DNA of 45,700 bases from a virus, in the IMG/VR virus record IMGVR_UViG_3300043446_003167, positions 1 through 45,700 of that record. One strand, given 5' to 3'. The notes under the pieces are model-generated. The model was not told the origin of the DNA, searched no databases, and saw only the letters and a list, made by a program, of their open reading frames with translations. Below are positions 9,701 to 16,500 of this stretch, one piece after another. How positions within the stretch are numbered: the stretch's first letter is position 1; each line of letters begins with the position of its first letter. A program made the position numbers and the translations under genes.

Positions 9701-10823
9701 TCAAAGAATTATCAAATGTTAAAGGAGAAACTGTAGCTACATTGAACTGAGCAAAGTTGAGGTAATCCTTATCAAAGGAAACATAAGTAGGTAGTTTGTT
9801 TCCATCAATATCAAATACAGCTTGAGTTTGATCAAATGTCTGAGTAGTAGGTACTGGAGGAATATAGCTCCTTCCAGGAATAATGGTTCCTGAACCAACA
9901 TAAGACTCTGTATTCTTCTCTATCTCTACTCCAGAAATTGTTATGGAACCAGAGCCAACATAAGACTCTGTATTCTTCTCTACAAGAGCTCCAGAGAATG
10001 TTGCTGAACCAGAGCCAACATAAGACTCTGTATTCTTCTCTATCTCTACTCCAGAGAGTGTTATAGAACCAGAACCGATGTAGGATGAATATGCAATAGA
10101 TTCTGGTGCAAAATTCGGAATTAATTGTCTACCGTTATTGCTAAAGGTATTTGGATCTTTTGCACCATTATCATAAGTTAATGGTAATAATGTAAGAGGA
10201 TTGAATTGTGTGAATGCTAAGTAATCTTTATCAAAGGTAACAAAAATGGGTGGAGAATTATTTGAAGAGTCGTCAAATGTTGCGGTATTTGTCTCGTCAA
10301 AAGTTCTTCCCGGTAGTACTGATTTACCCGGCGTTATAGTACCAGAACCAAAATAAGATTCTCTACTTGTCTCGGTTTTGACTCCAGATATGGTTATAGA
10401 TCCTGAACCAATAAATGATAATGTTTTCTTCTCAACAATGGTTCCAGAGACCGTGGCAAGTGTACCAGAAGCAATATATGGTATAGTTGTATTTTCTGAC
10501 TTTGCTGCAAAGAGTGTAATATATCCAGAACCACTTGTAGAATTGGATTGACTCTTATTGGCAAAACTTGGATTTGGCTGATCTTGCGTATCAAAAGTTA
10601 CTTGTAATTTATTTCCAGAATCAAAAGTAGTTGGTATTGAAGCGGAACTATTATTTTTACTATTACTAAAATCTAAAGTTGGTAATGTTTTATCAAAAGA
10701 ACTTACTGATGCATCCACATAGGAAATTGCATCAAAAGTAGTTTTAGTATTATCAAATAAATTATTTTTATATACTGTACCCGGTCTTACTGAACCAGAT
10801 CCCGAATAATTAAAAATAGTCAT
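3708..10823 (-). CDS. Giant repetitive fibre-like virion protein
   Basis: This 2371-aa protein has no recognised enzyme motif. It is made of short beta-type units of about 20 residues with consensus EKNTESYVGSGSITLSGVEV. I count about 26 exact NTESYVG copies plus variants. A roughly 95-aa module (starting YIPPVP, with QTFDQTQAVFDIDGN, SFDKDYL, SPLTFDN, IPNHGLEAFVAQTPEN) recurs eight times, mostly at a 705-bp period. The outer copies are divergent and the inner six almost identical, which suggests internal amplification. Ser, Gly, Thr and Val dominate; cysteine is very rare and no signal peptide is seen. The chosen ATG at 10823 has GGAGG about 8 bases upstream and overlaps the previous stop in ATGA; a longer TTG start is less likely. 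It sits just before gp13, where T4 has gp12/wac. A tail-fibre, whisker or adhesin-like role is inferred from position and repeat style only. Confidence 0.8.
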   Translation of the reverse strand: MTIFNYSGSGSVRPGTVYKNNLFDNTKTTFDAISYVDASVSSFDKTLPTLDFSNSKNNSSASIPTTFDSGNKLQVTFDTQDQPNPSFANKSQSNSTSGSGYITLFAAKSENTTIPYIASGTLATVSGTIVEKKTLSFIGSGSITISGVKTETSRESYFGSGTITPGKSVLPGRTFDETNTATFDDSSNNSPPIFVTFDKDYLAFTQFNPLTLLPLTYDNGAKDPNTFSNNGRQLIPNFAPESIAYSSYIGSGSITLSGVEIEKNTESYVGSGSATFSGALVEKNTESYVGSGSITISGVEIEKNTESYVGSGTIIPGRSYIPPVPTTQTFDQTQAVFDIDGNKLPTYVSFDKDYLNFAQFNVATVSPLTFDNSLINPASFGAVLQSTPNHGLEAFVAQTPENTQLFNISGALVEKNTESYVGSGSATFSGALVEKNTESYVGSGSITLSGVEVEKNTESYVGSGSITPGRSYIPPVPLVQTFDQTQAVFDIDGNALPTYASFDKDYLIFDKFNVATVSPLTFDNTLRNPASVDALDLQSIPNHGLEAFVAQTPENIQLFSISGSLVEKVSVIPPQETTTIVISGRQSGTSKYSYIASGSITLSGVEVEKNTESYVGSGSATFSGALVEKNTESYVGSGSLNISGVEVEKNTESYVGTGTVVFSGGYSNLKVTSPLIGSGSITLSGVEVEKNTESYVGSGSIIPGRSYIPPVPLVQTFDQTQAVFDIDGNALPTYVSFDKDYLIFDKFNVSTVSPLTFDNTLRNPASVGSQTQSIPNHGLEAFVAQTPENTQLFSFSGSIIEKFGKGLYTGLGTINVYGSGGIPASISYIGSGSITLSGAEVEKNTESYVGSGSATFSGALVEKFTPATHIGSGSITISGVEVEKNTESYVGSGTVAFSGGYSNLKVTSPLIGSGSITLSGVEVEKNTESYVGSGSITPGRSYIPPVPLLQTFDQTQAVFDIDGNKLPTYVSFDKDYLIFDKFNVATVSPLTFDNTLRNPASVGAVLQSIPNHGLEVFVAQTPENIQLFSISGSLVEKVSVIPPQETETILISGRQSGTSKYSYVASGSITLSGVEIEKNTESYVGSGSATFSGALVEKNTESYVGSGSITLSGVEVEKNTESYVGGGTVAFSGGYSNLKVTSPLIGSGSIVLSGVEVEKNTESYVGSGSITPGRSYIPPVPLLQTFDQTQAVFDIDGNALPTYVSFDKDYLNFAQFNVATVSPLTFDNTLRNPASIGAVLQSIPNHGLEAFVANPPENIQLFSISGSGVESTTSVPPQETETINIRGAQSGASKYFYRAFGSITLSGAEVEKNTESYVGSGSATFSGALVEKFTPATHIGSGSITISGVEVEKNTESYVGSGSATFSGAYTDLKATNSWSGSGSITLSGVEVEKNVESYVGTGTIIPGRSYIPPVPLLQTFDQTQAVFDIDGNALPTYASFDKDYLNFSKFNVATVSPLTFDNTLRNPASVGAVIQSIPSHGLEAFVAQTPENIQLFSISGSLVEKNTESYVGSGSATFSGALVEKNTESYVGSGSITLSGVEVEKNTESYVGSGSINISGVKVEKNTESYVGIGSITLSGVEVEKNTESYVGSGSIIVSGIKTEKNAESYSGTGTVTFSGIGAESITPTTYIGVGIVTFGRSYILPSGRTFDETRSAFDIDDNISPTYVSFDKDYLNFAQFNVATVSPLTFDNNLDNPESIGVGLQSLPNYALESFTINPPENVSLFTISGSFNNLQITNSWFGSGSIVVSGIKTEKNTESYAGRGTVVLSGIGGESITPTTHIGSGSIVLSGIKTEKNTESYVGTGTVTLSGAARNSITPATHIGLGTIIISSALNESYTRLGYFGSGSIVISGVEVEKNVESYVGLGTLVISGKPLVHPNVDYTPAYTGIGTIIISGSIFAPKVSKYIGISTNIVIYGQAKTQSILPIGAFGGIGIAGTALESFTKSRYTGIGTTRFSGLSSTREIQVYGYYGDQNNPGASGIIYINGTRIEKNTESYVGSGSIVLSATRIEKNTESYRGSGSIVLSGSKLERFEKQSQISTNLFVISGTKRESFTPSTYIGVGTATLSGKNVTSLLFKSERGSGVITLSSSASTTLEADYPLSGVGGFRFVRYVTDEDYDTCDSTNITSDYLNSARFALSVNPPENTQLFNISGNASTKEINTYTFNGSGSIGISGSLSDEKITKSVFGYGSIVLGAAGERRKVHSYNGTGTINVSSVSANSLVKILPSSTSLFTISGSSETSINRLFTASGIGTGYFNSSAETRNIATYTQVGLGTISLSGELVYPNVKFIPSPDGSGGITIVGSSDNKQVYNYSTSSGKLFTLSTVKESITRATYIGVGTIYVQSTSSTTINNPFQIPRTYVCII
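5640..10330 (-). repeat. Tandem coding macro-repeats (705-bp period) with 60-bp sub-repeats
   Basis: Within the fibre-like gene, the anchor for FDIDGN (tcaaatacgg or close) lies near 5845, 6538, 7243, 7945, 8650, 9355 and 9811, with a diverged copy near 10272. Spacings are 693, 705, 702, 705, 705 and 456 bases, all multiples of three. Between anchors, 60-bp units encoding EKNTESYVGSGS repeat with near-identical DNA (for example ccaacataagactctgta). Identity at the DNA level, not only in protein, points to recent recombination or selection against drift. Confidence 0.9.
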
Positions 10824-11170
10824 TTTAGGATCCTCCAATTATTACGAGGATCACCCACCAACCAAGGAGCTACCATTAACTTATTTTTTGATTTCATCTC
10901 AAAAACAGTTCCGGATCCAATCCAAAATGGAACTATTTTTGATTTAAATTCTGTTCTGTTTATATTTTTAGATGCAACAAATTGTATTGATGTTGATTCT
11001 CCACCAACAACAATAACTCCCCCAGATTGATAGGAGAATATAACTGGAATTGATTGTATGTCCGAGGATGGAAGAATTCTTATTTGATAATCAAAAGTTA
11101 TTTTTTTATGATGATTATGATCGGAATCAAATGTGCAAAAACTTCCATCAAAAGTTGCATCTTCGTACAT
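10820..11170 (-). CDS. Small virion-associated protein, unknown
   Basis: This 116-aa protein is unrecognised. The N-terminus (MYEDATFDGSFCTFDSDHNH) contains the xxTFDxxxxTFD style also found in the large repeat protein downstream (QTFDQTQAVFDID, TFDNT). The C-terminal half has an IGSGTVFEM stretch like the IGSGTI units of that protein. It may be a diverged relative or an N-terminal piece of the same structure. Its stop overlaps the start of the repeat protein in an ATGA junction, so the two are probably coupled. It starts 13 bases past a terminator-like hairpin, with AAAGAGAT ahead of the ATG. Function is not known. Confidence 0.75.
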   Translation of the reverse strand: MYEDATFDGSFCTFDSDHNHHKKITFDYQIRILPSSDIQSIPVIFSYQSGGVIVVGGESTSIQFVASKNINRTEFKSKIVPFWIGSGTVFEMKSKNKLMVAPWLVGDPRNNWRILK

Positions 11171-11183
11171 TCATTTTATCTCT

Positions 11184-11220
11184 TTAAAAAGGGGGAACTG
11201 CTTTAAAGCAATTTCCCCCC
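11184..11220 (-). terminator. Rho-independent terminator after the 335-aa virion gene
   Basis: On the minus strand a GGGGGAA arm pairs with TTCCCCC, and TGCTTT pairs with AAAGCA inside it with small bulges; a TTTTT run follows. It lies 33 bases past the stop of the gene ending at 11254 and just before the 116-aa gene. No late promoter box is visible between it and that gene, so partial read-through seems required. Confidence 0.8.
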
Positions 11221-11253
11221 ACAGATTAGTAATCTAATAATTAAAAAGAAGAA

Positions 11254-12261
11254 TCACTCAAGAGCTACATTAAGGGTAATTTTGATTTGGTCACCGTTAT
11301 TTTGAATAGCGTATGGACCATTTGTAAATCTCTCAGCATACATAATGGAGCTATAAAGAGTGCAACTATTAAGTCCTGATACAGTATTAAGAGTTGGATT
11401 TAATGCAGGAGTTGTATAGAACTCGTTAGCGTTTGGAACTGAGAATACAGTATATGGTTGAGAAGTAAGAGTAGTATTTCCAGTACCAGCAGCAATATAA
11501 AGAACATCTCCTGCAACTAGTTGGTGACCTGGTTCTACTACTTTAGCAAAACTAAAGGTAACACTTGGATCTGTAGCAACCTGGATGTTGTCAATAAGAG
11601 ATTTATCCAAGTAAACAACTTTTAGAGCTCTATCAATACCAATAACTTTTGTTCCGGTTTGAACACCAGCGTTTCCACCAACAACCATTCCTAGAGTTAG
11701 ATCATCAACGCTTTGATCTGGATCAATTGTAATATAAGAATTACCAATAACTCCGATAACTGGATCGGTATTATCTCCCTTGGTAACTGTTGTTCCAATA
11801 CCTACGGAACAAGTATTAACAACTCCTTGAATGGTATATGGAAGGTTATTTGCTCTGGTTACATAATATCCAAAAATAGAACCTGCAGCACCAGTAAATG
11901 TAAAAGTCTGTTCAGGATAAGTAGCAGTAGTACCGCCACCAACTTGGTTAATTTGCCAACGAGAACCATTCAAAAGAATACCCGTTTGGGATGTATAAGT
12001 TTGATCAGTTCTGTTATTTACGCAATATGGATAACCAGTGGTAGGAGCATATCCATAAGCATTGGTATTTCCAATACCATATGGCTCATAATATGCAGAA
12101 GCTGAAGGAACATCTCCTTCTGCAGGGGTGGTATTGCTTGTGAAAAGTTTTAAAACTAGGTTTCTGGGAGACTGGTCAGCAAGACTTGCAGTGTGGTTGT
12201 TTTGTGCAACCAAGTATCTGAGTGACTCAAGTTCTCCAATGTCTGGGACTAATAGTGCCAT
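11254..12261 (-). CDS. Cyanophage virion structural protein, unknown role
   Basis: This 335-aa protein starts MALLVPDIGELESLRYLV and is rich in Gly, Thr, Tyr and Asn, with long stretches that look like beta sandwich, such as YPEQTFTFTGAAGSIFGYYV near residue 115. No enzyme motif, signal peptide or membrane segment is seen. It resembles proteins carried in the baseplate/neck block of cyanophages, but I cannot name a T4 counterpart; it lies in the gp9-wac interval. It has its own perfect T4-type late promoter (TATAAATA), an AAGGAG ribosome site and a strong terminator, so it is probably made in large amounts as a separate late unit. A capsid-decoration or tail-appendage role is possible but unproven. 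Confidence 0.8.
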   Translation of the reverse strand: MALLVPDIGELESLRYLVAQNNHTASLADQSPRNLVLKLFTSNTTPAEGDVPSASAYYEPYGIGNTNAYGYAPTTGYPYCVNNRTDQTYTSQTGILLNGSRWQINQVGGGTTATYPEQTFTFTGAAGSIFGYYVTRANNLPYTIQGVVNTCSVGIGTTVTKGDNTDPVIGVIGNSYITIDPDQSVDDLTLGMVVGGNAGVQTGTKVIGIDRALKVVYLDKSLIDNIQVATDPSVTFSFAKVVEPGHQLVAGDVLYIAAGTGNTTLTSQPYTVFSVPNANEFYTTPALNPTLNTVSGLNSCTLYSSIMYAERFTNGPYAIQNNGDQIKITLNVALE

Positions 12262-12311
12262 TTAAACAACTCCTTACAACTTTTGGTGACGTTTGATAAC
12301 TAAACTATCTT

Positions 12312-12319
12312 TATTTATA
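12312..12319 (-). promoter_or_regulatory. Late promoter TATAAATA
   Basis: The minus strand reads TATAAATA, identical to the T4 late promoter consensus, 51 bases upstream of the 335-aa gene start. It overlaps the last codons of the previous gene (stop at 12315). An AAGGAG ribosome site follows before the ATG. Confidence 0.75.
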
Positions 12320-12992
12320 ATTTTAATTTTAAAGAGATTAGAAATCTGTTTATATTATTCACTGATATAACATCAAATGTTAGGATATCTCCAGCAACTA
12401 TTGATGTGTCCCAATTATTTAGGTCATCATCACGAATTTTTCTAGAATTTGTGAATTGTGGATATACTCCACCAACTATTGATGTAAAAGTGGGAAAGTT
12501 GGTATAATTTGACTTTTTTATATCCACTATTAAATCACCTTGTTGATCTGACAATATAACTAAAGATTCAATAATACCACTTACATCTAAAGTAACAGAT
12601 CCTTTATTTCCGGGAAGCATTACAATTGACCCACTATCAACAACATAATTGATAGTCCTAGTTAGATCCGCTGTTGTTGCAAGAGCTATGATAAAAAGAT
12701 CATCTCCAACATCCGGAGCATTTGTGAAGATAATATTATTAGTGGAAATTACAAAGTCTTGGACGGGTTCTAAAATAACATTATTTAAACTTACAATTAA
12801 CTGTTGTTCGTTGACAGGGACATAATTGTCTCCAGAATAATATAATCCAAAAGTATGAGCAACTCCAGTAAATTGTGAGTTAATATTATCAAGGATTAGA
12901 TTACTATATTGAATAGATTTTGTGGGAATCTCATAATCTACACCAATTCTATAAGGACCGGGTTCGTTTAATGTTACTAAGTAATCTGTCAT
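12315..12992 (-). CDS. Putative virion structural protein
   Basis: This 225-aa protein has no recognised enzymatic motif. It contains beta-strand-rich stretches (YVPVNEQQLIVSLNNVILEP, FIIALATTADLTRTINYVV) of a style found in phage appendage and fibre proteins, where NNVILEP-type segments mark repeated beta domains. The start overlaps the previous stop by one base (TAATG) and has AGGAG upstream. It is cotranscribed with the 110-aa protein and lies between the DUF4815 protein and the 335-aa protein. A peripheral baseplate or collar role is inferred from position only. Confidence 0.75.
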   Translation of the reverse strand: MTDYLVTLNEPGPYRIGVDYEIPTKSIQYSNLILDNINSQFTGVAHTFGLYYSGDNYVPVNEQQLIVSLNNVILEPVQDFVISTNNIIFTNAPDVGDDLFIIALATTADLTRTINYVVDSGSIVMLPGNKGSVTLDVSGIIESLVILSDQQGDLIVDIKKSNYTNFPTFTSIVGGVYPQFTNSRKIRDDDLNNWDTSIVAGDILTFDVISVNNINRFLISLKLKL

Positions 12993-13324
12993 TATGATAC
13001 TCCTGGAGTTACCAGAACATTTCCTTGAACAGCTCGGGATCTGTAAGAATTAGGAGAAATGAGAATAACATCATATACATAACGACCACCTTCAATCGCA
13101 TCCGTTGCAGTATAACCCATAGAAACTGCAATTTTTCCGTTCAATCTATCAACAAAAGATAAAGTTAATGGATATGCAGTGGATGATGAAGGATGTTTTC
13201 TAATAGAAGAAATTCCCGTATAACCTGTCAAATTTAATGGTGCATTGTTGGTGTTCCTGATTGTAAAGGTGGCTTGAAAGTCAACCCCTTGTTCAAGAAC
13301 TAAGTTTACATTCCTTGCCGCCAT
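12992..13324 (-). CDS. Small beta-sandwich virion protein
   Basis: This 110-aa protein has the pattern EQGVDFQATFTIRN, then LNLTGYTGISSIRKH, GKIAVSM and GGRYVYDVILIS. This arrangement (a DF-x-x-x-F strand, an LTGYT turn, a GxYxYDV strand) is common in small baseplate or appendage domains of many phages. It covers one such domain from end to end, so the gene probably encodes a single beta sandwich. It is the first gene after a CATAAATA late promoter and overlaps the following gene by one base. No clear Shine-Dalgarno is present. The exact location in the virion is unknown. Confidence 0.78.
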   Translation of the reverse strand: MAARNVNLVLEQGVDFQATFTIRNTNNAPLNLTGYTGISSIRKHPSSSTAYPLTLSFVDRLNGKIAVSMGYTATDAIEGGRYVYDVILISPNSYRSRAVQGNVLVTPGVS

Positions 13325-13344
13325 TATTAGAACCCGTTTTTAAG

Positions 13345-13352
13345 TATTTATG
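13345..13352 (-). promoter_or_regulatory. Late promoter CATAAATA
   Basis: The minus strand reads CATAAATACTT, 21 bases upstream of the 110-aa gene. The same CATAAATACTT string occurs at 42881-42891. It overlaps the end of the 80-aa gene and would drive the 110-aa and 225-aa genes. Confidence 0.65.
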
Positions 13353-13590
13353 AGTTGGAGTCCAATTTGGAGAGAATTAATTTCATCATTCCCTTCATCT
13401 CATCCATATCAGATTTCAATTGATCGATTTCACCAATTTTTTCAATCATATCATTCATTTTATCAACTTCTTGTATTTTTTGTGATTTTAATTCAAGATA
13501 TCTTTGATAATCAAAATCAGAACAATTTAAAATAGCACTAGATTCTTTATCTCTGAATAATCCCTTGTTTCCTTCTACTGGTATTAACAT
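13348..13590 (-). CDS. Conserved small cyanophage protein, coiled-coil C-terminus
   Basis: This 80-aa protein starts MLIPVEGNKGLFRDKESSAI, continues LNCSDFDYQRYLELKSQK, and ends in a heptad-like helix (DKMNDMIEKIGEIDQLKSDM, then MKGMMKLILSKLD) likely to form a coiled coil. I prefer the ATG at 13590 over an upstream ATG at 13638, because the extra 16 residues would overlap the end of the 2504-aa gene and look unlike the rest. The VEGxKxLxRDxxSxAI start resembles small proteins often encoded next to cyanophage structural genes. It may oligomerise or cap a structural protein; no function is known. Confidence 0.7.
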   Translation of the reverse strand: MLIPVEGNKGLFRDKESSAILNCSDFDYQRYLELKSQKIQEVDKMNDMIEKIGEIDQLKSDMDEMKGMMKLILSKLDSNS

Positions 13591-13594
13591 AATT

Positions 13595-16500
13595 TTAAAT
13601 TGTTGCAATAACTCTAAAATCTCTAATTTTTGGCACAAATGCAGAATTTGTACCAGACATTAAGATTTTTATTTGGAATCCATTGAATTGTGGTAAATGT
13701 GCTGCAGTAAATTCATATGATTTGAAATCGTCTTCAGCTGTTGATGCCGCTATTTTTTTATCTGGTCTTCCATTATTTTTAGCAGGATTAATAACTTGCA
13801 TATTTGCATCTAAATTATCATATCCTGGGAATAATTGCCAAAGTTGAGATGTTGTTGGCGCATCGGACCTGAAAATTCTATAACATACTCTAATATCATT
13901 TGTTGAATCTCTAAAAGCGTCAAAAAATACTTTTAGATTATCTGAAGCTTTTTCTAAAATAACAATATTACTCAAATAAGTTGCAGCGGTAGGATCTTCC
14001 GTTAAAGAATTTACTCTTGGATCAGTAGCATAATCTGTAATTTTGGAATTAATTCTATTAGCAACAGTAATTACACTTACTCTATCCAAATCAATCATTG
14101 GTGAAACTTTTTCATCTTCAGTCGTTAATGTCAATTCCATAGTAAAAGATTTTTTACCGGGGAATGCAGATAGATATGTATCTTCATTAACTTGAGAACA
14201 AATAATTCTTGGAGAATCGAATTCATTATTACCGTCAAGCGATACATCAACAAATCCTTGATCTAGGAATGAAGTTAAATCACTATCTGGAGAAGATCCA
14301 CTAAAAGTTCTTGCTTTTGCAGATATAGATGTTTTTTGTGGTAACAATGTTTGGAAATTGGGTCTAATCACATTAAATGGTATATTTTGTGTTGCTTTAG
14401 GTCCTCTAGGAGATCCCATTAATGGGACCGTATCATAAGATCCACAGGATTTATCTGTATTAAAGTATAAAGCAGGATATCCCAGACCATTTCCAACAGT
14501 TCTATCAATTCCCCTACTATTCATACCAACTCTAATATAATAATGATCTAAATCTGTTGGATATGTTTGCAAGCTGGTGTCAGATAAATTGTGAGTTTTA
14601 TTTATTCTTCTTAAAGATACACCATTTAATTCATATTTAAATACAGGAAATTCCAAATCATAGGCTCCAGAAATACTGTCATCAATATTTCTGGTTATTC
14701 CAGTTAAACTATTGGTGGATGTAACAACCCCAGTGTACTTAATAACTTCATTATCAATTAAAATATATCCAGGATTTACTGATGAAACCGGAACATTTTC
14801 AAAACTAGTAAATATTCCCACAGAACTTACTACAATATTACTTGTAGAAGATGAACTATAAGATGCCTTTAATGTTTCTGGTTTTTGATCTGGTTCAATA
14901 CCAGAAAGTACAACTTTATCAACTAAAGAATACATTCCATGATTATTATGACTGACTTTAAAATGTAATCCGTCTGTCAAATCTGTTATGGTATTTACTG
15001 TAGCTCCGGATAAAAGCGTAGTTCCTGCAGAACCAACATAAAATAGACTGTCTGAAGAATTTTGATTAAGAGTTCCCTGAACTCTATCTACCAATAAGGA
15101 ATTAAAGGAAGAAATTATTCCTACATTATTTGGAATAGTAAGAATTAAACTATCTCCAAGATTATCAGTCTGACTATAATTAACTTCCAAAGAATCTCCA
15201 TAAGCATATCCAGTTCCACCAATAGAAACTGTGGCTGCAATAGCAACTCCATTTTGAACACTTAAATTTACTTTTGCCCCAAAACCTTTTCCAGTAATAG
15301 AAATCAAATTTACATTAGAATATGTTTTAAATACCGATGTAAATCCTAATCCAGCAGAAGTTATTGCCAATGTGCTACCAATTCCAATAGATCCAACAAC
15401 ACTCTTTAAATTTGACCTGAATGTTCCATTATTATTTTGCAATATAGGACTTCCTGGGGTCAATCCGGTAACTTCAGAAGAAGTTAAACTTTTGCCTAAA
15501 CCTATTAATGTTGATTTAGAAATACAATCTAGTGGATTGGGTCTTAAGGTTACAATTTGATTATTACCAATATCTAATTTGGGATTATAAAATCTAACAG
15601 TAGAAGATGTTTTAACAAATTTTGCTCTATAAAGAGTTAATTTTAAATCTTCTAATTGGCTTGGATCCCAAGTTGAGCCATTTTGTGATTTGAATAATGA
15701 ACCCAGCAAAGGTTGTTGTGATACAACTATTTTTTGAGATTCAGGTAAATTTAATGTAGTTACATCTTCTTCACCCATTCTAGAAATCCATACTTTATAT
15801 TCATTTGATGCAGAAAGAAGGACTACACAATAAGAATTTCCGGTTTCAAGGTAAACTGGAGAAGGGAAAGTAAATGTGGTTGCAGTTTTACCATCGGAAG
15901 AAATATTTACTTTTTCTGGATCTAAAACCACTTCACCAAAAGGAATAATTGTTGTTGTAGGCAAACCAGTTTGCATAGTTCTAATTTGCATGGTAACTGG
16001 CAATCCAGCTGTATCTTTACTAGAGAAGAAAACATCACATTTTGTGATAAAGACTCCATTTTCATCTGGAACTTCAAAAGATTGTGCAAGAGGGTCAACC
16101 CATCTTGTTTGAGAGACAGTACGATTTACAAATGATGTTCCACCTTGAAGAGCAGTGCTTTGACTAGTTAAAGTTCTTTCTTCAGTTCTATTAATTCTTT
16201 CAACATTTGCATTTCTTGTTCTAAGAGTCACCTCTTCTGTATTGTTTAAGGTTCCAGAAGATGTGAATTTTGCATCGGCTGTGCTATCTGTAGATCCAAC
16301 AATTGTACTATTTGTTGAGCTTGTTGTGAGAGTAAATGTTTTTGTTCCTGTTTCAAATGACGGAGTTGATTGTAATTTTGAATCTGGAATGTACAAAGAT
16401 CCAATCAGGGTACCGGCAGTATCAGTAACTAATCTAACATCTGTGACTTTTGCAATGGCTTTGGTTGTTTCGCCTTTCAATTGCATATTTGTGACTATAT

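Noticed and set aside
5640-10330. Regularly spaced repeats resembling a CRISPR array
   Set aside because: The repeats are inside one long open frame, always spaced in multiples of three, and encode near-identical protein units. There are no unrelated spacers and no cas genes.
10824-10838. TTG start for the repeat protein
   Set aside because: The ATG at 10823 has GGAGG at normal spacing and an ATGA overlap with the upstream gene; the TTG lies upstream of that ribosome site.
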